From Romanomermis culicivorax (lineage: Eukaryota; Nematoda; Enoplea; Mermithida; Mermithidae), in assembly GCA_963922205.1 (NCBI GenBank), contig CAWUHX010000074.1, forward strand, positions 1,116,001-1,180,000: a DNA stretch of 64,000 nucleotides, read 5' to 3'. The notes below the pieces were generated by a model. The model saw only the letters and a list, made by a program, of their open reading frames with translations. It ran no database searches and was not told the origin of the DNA. Shown in pieces: positions 40,101 through 49,825 of the stretch (position 1 is its first letter; the number at the start of each line of letters is the position of its first letter). The translations under genes were made by a program, and so were the position numbers.

Positions 40101-41966
40101 TGGCGCAAGGCGTCGAAAGAATTGACATACTCGACCATTTCTTGTTCGGAAATGAACATTTTTTATTAAAAAATTGGCATTTTTCCATTTTTTCCGACAA
40201 AAAAAATACGGTCTATACTGGTAATCATAGGTAATCAATCTTGGGATACCACCAAAGAATAAAAGATTGCAATTTAGAACATTGAAGCTCAAAACTAATT
40301 TCTGGAGTCACAGTATATAACAGTTTAAAATTTTTAAATAAAATTAGGACCTCTCATGAACTCAAATTTGAATACTGCATATTAACCTTGAACCAGAACA
40401 GTTTCTATATCGTTTTTATCAACAGCACAATGTAAATTCATATCCGCATATTTTCATGAGTTACAAAAGGTTTGAAGCTTGATTAAAATATATTCGTTTC
40501 ATTCCGCAATCTTCGGGGCGAAACAAAAGGACTAGCACGAAACTTATCGTATGGTTGTCTTGACTGTAGTCTAAAAAAAACATTTTTTACTTTCTTTATC
40601 CTTCAACATCTGCGGTTTCTCCCACGTCGTTTCGTTTGTCGCCATATTGTGGTAATAAGGCCGGCCGTCTGGCGCTCGGTATTCTTGCCAAGGTGACGCC
40701 GCTCCGGCATCCGGCGGGCCACCCATAAAACCAGGAGCCATAAACGGCGGCCGCCTGAAAAAAATTTTAAAGTAAACAACGAAAATGAAAACGTTCCGAT
40801 AATTATCATGCACATACATGTACGGAGGCCACATTCCGCCGGGCATCATCATCGGAGGCATAGGACCACCAGGGTAGCCCATTGGGAAGGCGCCGCCGAC
40901 CGGGGGATGGTTCATCATAGGGGCGGCTTGAGCTGAAGATGTATTCGATTAACTATGATTCTAACTTGAATCAAAATTTAATAAGAAATTAGATTCTAAT
41001 CTAATTTCCCGAAAAAAAGACAAATTGGAAATTTCTGAATTCATACATAATTCAGTTCGAAAAGATGAAAAATTCTAACGCTAACGTAAAATATAACATA
41101 GACATATTACTTTTGGCCATTTGTTCAACTTCGTTTTGGGTCATGATTTTCACATTGGCAGGTTTCTCCCACGCAGATTCGCGAGTTTTTGCATTATAGT
41201 AATAAACCTGGAATGATTAATTAGTATGTACAACAAGGAAAAATAGGAAAAAATAACCGAAGCTTTGATAAATTAATTCCAGGAGAACAATATTGTAAAT
41301 TTGAATTACAATATTCCAGAAAAAAGCACTTTATCAATCAAGAATTACAGGAAAAATTAGCATAGTGCAATACGAATGAAGATTTAACCAGCGAATGTTA
41401 TTCAAAATCTGCATTTTCAACAAAAAAATAAAATTTTCGATATAAAAATTCGAAATTATGTTAAAAAGCTCTGCTAACTTTGCCGTCCGCGCTTTTCGTC
41501 TCGACCCACAATTCTTGTGCCGCGGTCGTTGAATTTTCCGCGTCATTTTTGCCGACAACTGGCGCCTGCGCCGTTCCGTCGGCGTTATTTTGATCGATGG
41601 TCGAATCGCCGTTCGTACCCTAAAAATACATAAAATTAAAATGACACATAAAGAAATAGGTTATATAAAAATTAAAATCACCTGATTGGGCATCATCATA
41701 GGCAAAACAGGCGGTCGCTGAACTGGCTGACTCATTAAAGAAGGAATGGGCGCTTGAATAAAATGAAAAATTTGCGACGAAAAAAATATAATATTAGATT
41801 TTTCTAACTTACGCCTCGGAAATCCGGACCCGGGTATTAAGGGACCTCGCGGAGGGAACATCCGAGGTGGACCGCCAACGATGGGCGGGGGAACTGAAGT
41901 CGGATTTGGGGCACCCTGTCCCGGCGAAGAGCTGCTAGCTAGGGCAACGCTCGTCGTTTCAGTCAT
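31196..41966 (-). CDS. TCERG1: Transcription elongation regulator 1 (TCERG1/CA150)
   Basis: TCERG1 is a nuclear factor that binds the phosphorylated RNA polymerase II tail and spliceosome proteins, linking elongation to splicing. Twenty-one exons join in frame to 905 codons: 41966-41813, 41752-41682, 41619-41479, 41207-41111, 40932-40818, 40754-40591, 38119-37894, 37782-37625, 37562-37484, 36512-36299, 36243-36154, 35238-35120, 35046-34896, 34... see next: 33215-33042, 32803-32702, 32534-32430, 32365-32189, 32131-32048, 31665-31565, 31507-31447 and 31330-31196. The protein has a Pro/Met-rich N-terminus, WW1 (about 111-148, [11 protein letters not shown] then [16 protein letters not shown]), WW2 (about 213-245, [15 protein letters not shown]), WW3 (about 318-352, [19 protein letters not shown]), a KKRKKK signal near 400, then six FF domains. 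It ends [17 protein letters not shown], as in vertebrate TCERG1. It is shorter than human (about 1,098 aa), mostly through a shorter linker. The longest introns hold several MITEs. Confidence 0.96.
31700..31995. mobile_element. F3-related MITE remnant in TCERG1 intron 18
   Basis: GTGGCTAATCATTGGGTGA, CCATATAGTAATCATAGGG, TTGGCGCC and GACCTCGGGATTCGGGG follow the order of the F3 copies. Terminal repeats are eroded. Confidence 0.5.
33545..33913. mobile_element. F3 MITE, 369 bp, near-perfect 8-bp duplication
   Basis: Starts CATATACATGTAATTGGGG and ends TTACACGTACG. Flanks CGTACGAA and CGTATGAA match at 7 of 8 positions. Inside are two ATGGCTAGCCAT palindromes. It lies in TCERG1 intron 13. Confidence 0.82.
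35396..35712. mobile_element. F1 MITE, 317 bp
   Basis: Starts CATACATGCACAGCATAG and ends CGTGCATGTATA. The interior (AAATTCTGCTGGGCGTCAGC, CATCCAAGCAGCATA) matches 20778-21149 and 38302-38701. No clear duplication remains. It lies in TCERG1 intron 11. Confidence 0.82.
37233..37413. mobile_element. F5 MITE, 181 bp, perfect 8-bp duplication
   Basis: Starts CAGAGGTCCCC and ends GGGCCGTCTG. GCTGACGG flanks both sides (37225-37232 and 37414-37421). It ends 70 bp before the TCERG1 exon 9 donor, in intron 9. Confidence 0.92.
38302..38701. mobile_element. F1 MITE, 400 bp, perfect 8-bp duplication
   Basis: Starts CATACATTCATGC and ends ACGTGCATGTATG. CTCATAAG flanks both sides (38294-38301 and 38702-38709). 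It lies in TCERG1 intron 6. Confidence 0.92.
39005..39394. mobile_element. F5 copy split by two younger MITEs
   Basis: F5 sequence in reverse orientation (GCCCCATAGG, TGAGGGGGTATTACCC) breaks at 39046, resumes at 39300 (TATTACCCCTAC, TTGATCACTGGTTG, GGACATTTGGCTACAC), then meets a second insertion at 39395. The original far end was not found. It lies in TCERG1 intron 6. Confidence 0.75.
39046..39299. mobile_element. F2 MITE nested in F5, 254 bp, perfect 8-bp duplication
   Basis: Starts CAGATATGCACGGCAAG and ends CTATGTGCATGTAG. GTATTACC flanks both sides (39038-39045 and 39300-39307), and removing it rejoins the F5 consensus, so the insertion order is clear. Confidence 0.93.
39395..39683. 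mobile_element. F4 MITE (CATACCTG family), 289 bp, perfect 8-bp duplication
   Basis: Starts CATACCTGTCATTCAG and ends CTCACAGGTATG. ACTACCTC flanks both sides (39387-39394 and 39684-39691). The inner AACTGGTCGGACCTCTCACA also occurs near 48634 in the large F4 element. Confidence 0.9.
39927..40240. mobile_element. F3-related MITE remnant in TCERG1 intron 6
   Basis: CATGTAACGAAACTCTGAG, GGTCAAGCGACTTTTTTGAG, GATTGCCCAAAATTTTA and GGCGCAAGGCGTC follow the F3 order in reverse orientation. The far terminus is not visible. Confidence 0.55.
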
Positions 41967-42409
41967 TATTAATTTTGAAGTAAGTAATCCAAAATTAAAT
42001 CGTCTGCAAAAAACGCGATTAACATAACATTAGTAAATTTATATCAAAAATTTTTTTACGTTTGTCACGAATCATACATAAAAACAGAGCACCCCATGGG
42101 GGGGGGGGTATTACCCCCGTCTTAGATTTGGAAATTCATTTACTACCCCCATAAAAACAGCTCACTATAACAAAAAATTTTGGTAGACTTCATCCTCTCC
42201 CCAGTAGGTTATACTAATTCGAGAAAAATTGCACAATGTGTGCTTGAGAGGAATTACTCACTGGTCTTTTTGACACATTTAGTGAGCAAATGATGATGGG
42301 AAAGTATGCAACTTCTGTGTCATATGGCGATTTTTAGGAAAGGATATCAGTACATTAATACATACTACTTGTAGGAAATAATTTGGGAGATGAAATAATG
42401 ACTTATGTA

Positions 42410-43101
42410 TAGGGCTGTTTCGAGTACTTGAACTCGAACTCGATTAAAGCTCGACAATTTTGGCACTCGAACTCGAAAACTTCGAAATTTAAAACTCGAA
42501 CTCGATTTTTTTCAACCATTATTTCGAGTTCTTTTCGAGTTCAAACTTTAAAATATAATGGAATTAAGAAATCCTGCTTAGTGTTCAATGAATCAATACT
42601 TGAATTTTGTTTCAATCAAATTCAACTTGCAAAACAATAGACGTTCTGCTTGATCGCCTGATAAACAATTTCTTCAAAGCCATCTCAAATAATACTTTTT
42701 CTAGGCATTTCAATAATGATGTCAAGTCAAATATTGCTCAAATAGATAAAACGTATAATTGGTGTGGTAATACAAAATAATGCATTTGATTAAAAAATAC
42801 GATCTGCTTCAACCTGCAAGTATGACACAAATAGTGACTGCATAAAATTCTAAACCTAGTAACTATGTATGACATATGCTAAACAGTTCTATGTAGTTCA
42901 GTTGTACCACAGACCAGGTGCATAACAATATTGACTGGCATTTATGTAACAAAATGAATGCTTATATACAATAGTGAATTACTCGAACTCGAACTTGACT
43001 CGGAACAATTTTTAAACTCGAACTCGAATTCGGAAAAGCAAAAGGACCAAACTCAAACCCGAACTCGAAATTACTAAAATTCTCTGATCGAAACAGCCCT
43101 A
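42410..43101. mobile_element. hAT-type element, 692 bp, perfect 8-bp duplication
   Basis: Starts TAGGGCTGTTTCGA and ends TCGAAACAGCCCTA, exact inverted repeats of at least 14 bp. CTTATGTA flanks both sides (42402-42409 and 43102-43109). Both ends carry tandem ACTCGA/CTCGAA motifs. No transposase is encoded, so it is non-autonomous. Confidence 0.93.
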
Positions 43102-43109
43102 CTTATGTA

Positions 43110-43316
43110 TATGTGATTTATCGGAAAATCGCCCCTTGGGAAGAAAAACATCATGTTCTTAAAATCTTTCCCCTTCATGCTCTCCTTTCCTTTTTCCCAC
43201 TTCTGCGTTGGGTCTTCTGTGCGCATATGGTTATATTTCTCCACCCAAGCTGTGGCATACTTTCCTGCTATGAGTTGAGACATGCGAGGTCCGTTGATGT
43301 GGATCAGGAGTGGCAT
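43110..43316 (-). other. Candidate orphan coding exon, unrecognised
   Basis: The minus-strand frame from 43316 reads like genuine protein (GKYATAWVEKYNHMRTED, then KGKESMKGKDFKNMMFFFP), with mixed codon use and few low-complexity runs. A TTTGAAATCAG acceptor-like site lies directly before its ATG. I do not recognise a family and found no partner exon on either side. It may be an exon of an unseen gene or a fragment of an old mobile element. Confidence 0.25.
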
Positions 43317-43822
43317 CTGATTTCAAACTCGTGGTTCACAATCTAATGGGATTGATAATACTAAAGCCACATTCAGCATCAGACTTTCAATTGGAAGCAC
43401 TGCTCCAACCCTTATCAGTGATGGAATAAGCTCATACTACTGAAGATGCTGGTTCAAATAATGTTTTCAAAAGTATGTTGTGTCCGATTCTCGAAATGTG
43501 CAGGAATCAGTTGACAGGACAATGTTCAAAGTGTGACTATTTTCTGTGTATAATTAGTGCATTCAAGTTGCATGATTTGGAGCTGGAAAAAGGGGGTTGA
43601 AATAGTAAATGGTGTTTGACCGTAAGAAGCTTGAAGTAGGAGCATTAATCATTTTTTAAGTTGTAAGTGAGAATTGTTTTGTGGTGAGAGTATTACACCA
43701 CCCCCTCCGCAGAAAAGTTGGGAGCAAAAAACGGGTCACAGTATATTTCAAGTACTATCCTTGCAGTTAACAATTTTACCCCTACCTAAATTTCCGACCT
43801 TGGGGACTTCTGCTATGAGGTG
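43317..43822. other. Intergenic DNA with an F5 fragment
   Basis: No gene seen. Near 43680-43812, ATTTTACCCCTACCTAAA and CGACCTTGGGGACTTCTG are an F5 end in reverse orientation. Confidence 0.45.
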
Positions 43823-44930
43823 CATAGTTTTTTTAGCATTTTACAAGCCATGGCTTGTTGGACTGACAAAATGGCTTGTAGAATTTTAGTTGAACAAGTC
43901 AAAATGGCTTGTCAGAGTTTTTTGAATCATGTGTTTGATCATATCCGATACAGAAAAGATGCATTTTGGTGCATTTTAGAAGGTCATAATCTCAGAATTT
44001 TCCGGCGCTTCGCGCCAGTTATAACTTAAATAAGCATTATTATTTATTTCCTAGCTGAGGCGCCCCTTCTAACATGTCTACCTTCACTTATCATTTAATC
44101 TTTAATAGTTTTAATCATCTTAAACATATTATCTCATGTTTTAATTGGTAATCTTCAATATTTCATCTTGATATTCAATGAAGATTCACATTTTTCCCTT
44201 GACACATTTTTTGAGAAAGATCAATATGTCAAGTCTGTAAACTTTTTGAAACGATTATTCCTTTCTTAAGGTAAAATCAATCCAAAAGCTTCATGGAAGT
44301 ATAGTTTTCGGAAATTTCTGCTCTTCTTACTCATATCTTTTCGGCCAAGTTCATGAGAGTGTGGGAATAAAATAGTGGTTTTAAAATTTTTCAAACATAA
44401 AATTCTAGAAATTAGGACTTTTGAACAGAAAATTCGAATCTAATTCTTCAAATAAGTGTTGGAAAACTGATTTTCAGCATCGCAGAATGTCGATACCCAA
44501 AAAATTTTCCTGGCGTTTCAGGCAGGAAAGATTAATAGTTTTTTTGGGCTCTCACTTGTCATCATAAAGGACTTAACCGTCGATTTCTCATGTAATTCAA
44601 AGTCATTATGTTCTTGGATAGTTTGCTGGAAAATTTGTTCCACAATGCCTGTAGATTAGACTTTGATCAAACTCAAAAATTTCAAATGTTTACTAAATTT
44701 TAATGGATTAACGGCTCTAAAATGTTATTGAATAAATGTTGAATGACATCTCTTTTTTGATCGATTGTCGTGATGCTCAATATATACATTTCTTTAAAAA
44801 ATAACCTAGCATTGGAATTTATTCACGTATACTGATATTATAAAATTTGCTTGCAAAAATTTGGAATGGCTCGTAAAATTTTAGGCCAACAAGCCACTTG
44901 GCTTCTGACTCGTAGGTCAAAAAAACCCTG
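43823..44930. mobile_element. hAT-type element, 1.1 kb, perfect 8-bp duplication
   Basis: Starts CATAGTTTTTTTAGC and ends GTCAAAAAAACCCTG. ATGAGGTG flanks both sides (43815-43822 and 44931-44938). Subterminal repeats contain GGCTTGT in several copies, and the hairpin GGCGCTTCGCGCC lies near 44003. A 130-bp interior segment (CATTTAATCTTTAATAGTTTT and neighbours) is shared with 45764-45890. No transposase frame was found. Confidence 0.88.
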
Positions 44931-44938
44931 ATGAGGTG

Positions 44939-45604
44939 TAGTAATTAAAAGTTCTAATGTGAAAAAAATGAGAAAGAACGATGCAACTACTAGAGTTTTT
45001 TGAACAGGCTGTTACAATGTGCCACTTGGGGAAAAATTTTAGTTGCACATTTTTTGGCTGCTCACTCCAAAATCAATTACTTAATTCGCTCAATTTTATT
45101 GGAAAAAACCATCAAAAGTTAGTTTTTTGTACTTCATTCGATTCGCGTTGGTTTAAGGCTTTAAAAACCCAATTTTCTGAGTTTTGGAGAGAAAATGAAA
45201 AGGGATCGTTGATATGAGTAACTTATTCGGCGCATAGCACGGAAAATTTTTTCAGAATCTGATATTCTGGAAGGCTGGAAAATAGATTTTTCTGACTTGT
45301 ACATCCAAGACAGAAGGTATATATTTTCAGTGAGTTGAATTGATTTTCAGTGGGGCTAACTAACTTTAGAAAACTGGTCAAGCAATTAAGAATTTGGATT
45401 CTTCAACCAGCAGGAACTTGTACTACAGTCTCAAACTCGAAGTTTTATTAACACAAAATTCAAAAAGATATTGAGAAAATAACCGAGAAAAATCTTGCTT
45501 TTCCTCGAATTCGTCAAAAAACAATACAGGATCAAAGATCCATAATAGTCAAAATATGTCATTCATTACTTCATTCATAGAAGCTATCAGCATTGGCTAG
45601 AATG
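44939..45604. other. Spacer between transposons, no gene
   Basis: AT-rich with no convincing frame. GGCGCATAGCAC near 45229 is a decayed form of the hairpin seen in F3 elements, so part of this is probably old MITE sequence. Confidence 0.4.
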
Positions 45605-46317
45605 CATACCTGTAAGAGGTCCGATCCACTGTTTTTTCCACATTAGCGCTATAATGCGGAAAAAAATCTGGAATGTGGAAAAAATTTTTGAGGTCTTTCC
45701 ACAAATGTGGAGTTTTCATATTGAAAACATGCATTTTGGTGCAACTTAGGGGGGGTCCAAATAATCATTATTATGTATTACCTAGCTAGGGTGCGGCTTT
45801 TAGCATGTCTACCGTCATTTACCATTTAATCTTTAATAGTTTTCATCATTTTAAACTTGTTATATCATGTTTAATTGGCAATCTTGAAAATCTTTATATT
45901 TAATGAAGATCCGCATTTTTTCCTTCATAGATTTTTTGACAAAGATCAACACGTCAACTTTCTAAACTTTTTGAAGCGTTTGTTTTGTTACTTTTTTAAC
46001 GTAAATTCAATTCAAAAGCTTCGTGGAAGTATTTTTGAAAAATTTCTAAGCTTCTGATGACTCATAGCTTTTCAGCCAAATTTATGAAAGGTTACGAACA
46101 AATTGATTGTTTTGAAATTTTTCCTATGAACTTCCAGAAATTACGATTTATGAACACAAAATTTAAATCTAATTTTTGAGATATGGTCAGAATGATTATC
46201 AGAATGCTTTAAAAAGCCCAAAAACACTTGAATAAAGTGTTCAAGAGCATTTTTACAAGCGAAGAAACGAGGACTTTTGGACGAAAAAAAAGGTTCCCAC
46301 ATGTGGAAAAAAATTTG

Positions 46318-46824
46318 GGTAAAGTACGGATGACGGTGGCCACGCCGAAATGTCTCTGACGCCAGTTTTTGGGGGTTTTCATGATGACGGGAAGAAAGAA
46401 CAAGCGAAATTATGCATGGGAAAAGCGCCAAAGCGAAGTCATGGGAAAAAAATTGCATAATTATTATGCAGTGTGACACCGCCGTAGGGGTGGCCACTGC
46501 CATGACTAGCGAGTAGACGTTAATTTTTCCTTTAAAATTTTCCTTAGGCTTAGGCTTAGGGTACAGCAGCTGCGCCCCAAGGGCGCAGCGCTGTTGAGGC
46601 TCTTCCAAATGAAGTTGTTTAGTTAAAATAGTACCAAGGGTCTTAAAGGAATTCTCTCTAATTTTGAGACTGCATAATAATTATGCAAATTTTTTCCCAT
46701 AACTTCGCTTTGGCGCTTTTCCCATGCATAATTTCGCTTGTTCTTTCTTCCCTTCATCATGAAAACCCCCAAAAACCGGACTCAGAGACATTTCGGCGTG
46801 GCCACCGTCATCCGTAAAAACTCC
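46318..46824. mobile_element. MULE-like foldback element, 507 bp
   Basis: Two ~140-bp arms (about 46326-46465 and 46671-46817) are near-perfect reverse complements, containing CGGATGACGGTGGCCACGCC and AAGCGCCAAAGCGAAGT. They enclose a 200-bp spacer with the run TTAGGCTTAGGCTTAGGG. The insertion is flanked by AAAAATTTG on both sides, up to 9 bp, though the A-run makes the exact length uncertain. Long arms plus a ~9-bp duplication fit a Mutator-like element. No transposase is present. Confidence 0.75.
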
Positions 46825-47065
46825 AAAAATTTGACCTCTTCCACATTTGTGGAAAAAACAGTGCTTTCTTAACGTAAATTCAATTCAAAAGCTTCATGGA
46901 AGTTTTTTTGGAAAATTTCTACGCTTCTGACTCATAGCTTTTAGGCCAAATTTATGAAAGGTTACGAACACGTTAATGGTTTTTAAATTTTTCCAATGAT
47001 AAATTTCCAGAAATTACGATTTATGAACACAAAATTAAAATCTAATTTTTGGGATATATGCTCAG

Positions 47066-48126
47066 CAGGGTTGGCAAAAACCCAGTTTTTGAAATCTTCA
47101 TTTTTGGGTTTTTGGGTTTTTGGGTGGGTTTTTCTGGGTTTTTCTGGGTTTTTCTGGGTTTTTGGTGGGTTTTTCTAGGGTTTTTGTTCCAGTTTTGTAC
47201 TAATGAATGATCATTTTACTTAAAATATATATGAGAATGTTATTTTTAACGTATTAAGTGTATTAAATTGCTGAACAGTGTTCAAGACTGACTATACATT
47301 TGGTTGTAACATATTTACACGAGTCACGCGACTGCACATTGCACAACGATTTTATCGATTTGGCTCATTAAAACGATTGGCTGTTTATTGAATTTTTTAT
47401 TGCATGATCTAAACACTAAAAATTGAAATGTCACTTTAAAAAATTGAAAATTACGGAAATCAAATTTCACGCATCGGCTTCGCTCACTTCATCAGATTCA
47501 CAGTCAGGGGAACTTTCTAGCAGCCCAAAGTTTGTCTTAACGAATACCAGTTTGCGCACTGTTTCCATCGACAATTGATTTCGCAGCTTGGAATGTATGA
47601 AGCCAAAGGTAGAGAAGTTTCTTTCCGAAGATGCAGTAGAGACAACGAGCGAAAAAACCTCAATTAATTTTTTATACATGTAATACATTGAAACAAATAA
47701 CATGTTATCTATGTGTACCTTCAGAGCGATTCGTTGCACCAGCGGCCAGTCAGCTCCATCTGTGAGCCAATACTCAAGGACAGACTTTTTCTTTTTGACG
47801 AGCATCTGGTCTGGTAGCGAAATGAGTTATTTTGTTTTTGTAATTTTGCCTCAATCATGTATTGCGTCAATTCTTGATACACAGCACTTTTTCGGTCAGC
47901 TAGTTCTGGATTTGCCACAGGGAAATTAACGATGAAATCCTCAATCTCGTTCTGGATTTGCCACAGGGAAATTAACGATGAAATCCTCAAATTAACGATG
48001 AAATCCTCATTTTAAAAGAATTAAGAAAAACCCAAAAACCCAAATTTTGTCAAAAAAATGCACCCAGAAAAACCCAGAAAAACCCAAAAACCCAAAAACC
48101 CAAAAACCCAGGTCTTGCCAACCCTG
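47066..48126 (-). mobile_element. hAT transposon relic with transposase fragment, perfect 8-bp duplication
   Basis: Starts CAGGGTTGGCAAAAACCC and ends CTTGCCAACCCTG. ATGCTCAG flanks both sides (47058-47065 and 48127-48134). Repeated GGGTTTTT blocks line both ends. It carries the 3' part of a transposase gene on the minus strand (47467-47990). It is 1,061 bp, far shorter than an autonomous hAT, so it is internally deleted. Confidence 0.95.
47467..47990 (-). pseudogene. hAT transposase, C-terminal fragment
   Basis: The last ~110 codons (47805-47467) contain the hAT dimerisation signature: YWLTDGADWPLVQRIALKVH, then ASSERNFSTFGFIHSKLR and a trailing KLVFVKTN. An upstream piece in another frame (47990 to about 47820, DFIVNFPVANPELADRKSAV) continues the same protein, so there is at least one frameshift. 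The catalytic DDE core is absent. A ~44-bp direct duplication (TCTGGATTTGCCACAGGGAA and following) lies at its 5' edge, near 47907-47995. It cannot encode an active enzyme. Confidence 0.9.
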
Positions 48127-48742
48127 ATGCTCAGAATAATTATCAAAACGCATTAAAAAGCTCAAAATCACATAAATAAAGCGTTTGTGAGCATTTTCAA
48201 GCGAAAAAACGAGGATTTTAAGACGAAAACTTGTCGTCAAAAAATTTTTCCACATGTGTAAAACAATTTGACCTCTTCCCACATTTGAGGAAAAAAATTC
48301 GTGGAAAAAAACTATGGTCCGACCAGTTGGAGGATAAACTTGATAAACCAAAAATTTTGGGGAGCGGGTCGAAAAAAGCCGCGAATTTTACCAAAAAAGG
48401 CACTTCTTGCCAATTTTTTCTAATTTTACCAAGTTTAGGAGGGGAGGGGGTTGCATACCTGTACTTGGGGGGGGTTGGGGGGGGACCCCCCCCCATCTTG
48501 GCCAACCTTAAATCATTTTCCCCCCCAACCCCCCCCCCCAGTTTGAAAAAAAAATGTTCAAAAAAGTGTATGTTTTTTGGCTTTTTTTGGGAAAAATTTC
48601 GACTTTTTCCTACCCCCCCCCCCCCCAACTGGTCGGAGGTCTTACAGGTATGGGGGGTTGGGGGAGTTGAATTGAGTTATAGGGTTGACCAAGTTTTGGG
48701 GGGAGGTCCCACCAAATCCCCAGTTACAGGTATGCTAGAATG

Positions 48743-49159
48743 AAATTCCCTGACCGCGCACTGAAAAAATTAAAAAAATTTATGAGATGTATTGAATTGA
48801 AGTAAGTACCGGAAAATTTTCAGTTATTCCATTTTATAATGCATAAAAAGTGCATGCATTTCCTCCGGACAGAAAACTGTATAATTTAATCAAAGACAAG
48901 TTGCAATATGCAATTTAGCAAGCAATTTGATTGCACAGCCCGAAATTTGGTTGCTGTGCGGAAAAAAAATGCTGGCAACCACGCGACGCAAACGATGGAA
49001 AAATTCGAGATTTTTGGTTTCAGCAACAGTAAACCGCATATATGTATGTTAAAAGGTACGCGCAAACACCTGTGCATCGATATGTATATTCAGCATCAGA
49101 GACCAGACCGGACGGAGAACGAGATGTACCCAATTCAGCGAAACGCAAAATAGCAAGAC
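48743..49159. other. Spacer before the LTR element
   Basis: No gene. Its last ~30 bp (ATTCAGCGAAACGCAAAATAGCAAGAC) resemble the units of the minisatellite resuming at 61422, the site the retrotransposon split. Confidence 0.5.
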
Positions 49160-49750
49160 TGTTGTGGAGCAATTTGACGTATTTGTAAAGCTCGTGTCGT
49201 TTGCGAAAAAGATCGGCAAGTTTGAATTGGAAAGATCCTGACGAGACCACCGAAGAGGCGTGGCTACAATGTGAAGAAATTATGAAAGTGTTTTTTCATT
49301 AGTTTGCGTTGTACTGTAGCCGAACGGTTGTGTTTTGGCGTTTTGTCTGAAAAGTGTGTGGCGGCTTTGTACATTAGTAAATTGTGTGAAAAGTCTGTTC
49401 TAAGTTGAGTCAAACTATTTGAAAAATAGTTTGAGTGAGTGAAACTCCTAAGCGGTTAAGATAATACGGCGCGGGTTTTCGGCATCCGAAAACCTTTGAC
49501 GACCTGAGCGAAGATCCCTGGATAAAATTGACACAGCGCTCTCTACGAGCCCGTCAATCTCCTGCGTTCGGCTATCGTTGCGTTATTTCCGTAAAACACT
49601 CCGAGTGTTTCGTCTACAGCGTTCCGCACGCTCTTCTACGTTCCGTACGTCTCTTCTAAAACGCGCGATAAATCGTCGAGCTACACAGCTAATTTCTCAT
49701 CTGCGTTCCGTCGTCTACGCTTCTATCATCTTATTTTCTCACGCACGACA
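49160..49750 (+). repeat. 5' LTR
   Basis: Begins TGTTGTGGAGC and ends CACGCACGACA. The same 591 bp recur at 60831-61421. It should hold the element's promoter and polyadenylation signals, but I could not assign a TATA box with confidence. Confidence 0.97.
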
Positions 49751-49753
49751 TAA

Positions 49754-49770
49754 TTTGGTGACCGTACCAG
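49754..49770 (+). other. Primer-binding site
   Basis: TTTGGTGACCGTACC begins five bases past the LTR; from TGG on it would pair with a tRNA 3' end that reads GGTCACCA. I did not assign the tRNA. Confidence 0.6.
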
Positions 49771-49825
49771 CTCGTCTAAAGGTTGAGGAAACGCCGAAAT
49801 TTGCGAAAAATCGAAAATCCGAAAA

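Larger units (their letters stand above)
45627..48316. mobile_element. hAT-like element(s) inside the F4 element, two partial copies head to tail
   Basis: The left end is CACTGTTTTTTCCACA and the right end GTGGAAAAAAACTATG, flanked by GTCCGATC and GTCCGACC (7 of 8). A second terminus (TGTGGAAAAAACAGTG) lies inside at 46848-46863, and sequence after it repeats sequence before it (46867-47060 resembles 45990-46190). So one copy (45627-46863) is complete with both ends and the second is a 5'-deleted repeat of it. Both are interrupted by further insertions. Confidence 0.65.
45605..48734. mobile_element. Large F4 (CATACCTG) element hosting nested transposons
   Basis: The outermost element starts CATACCTGTAAGAGG and ends CCAGTTACAGGTATG. 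CTAGAATG flanks both sides (45597-45604 and 48735-48742). Its own sequence is the first 22 bp plus about 48317-48734, which is rich in G and C runs and includes CAACTGGTCGGAGG (near 48626). Everything between is later insertions. Confidence 0.8.
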
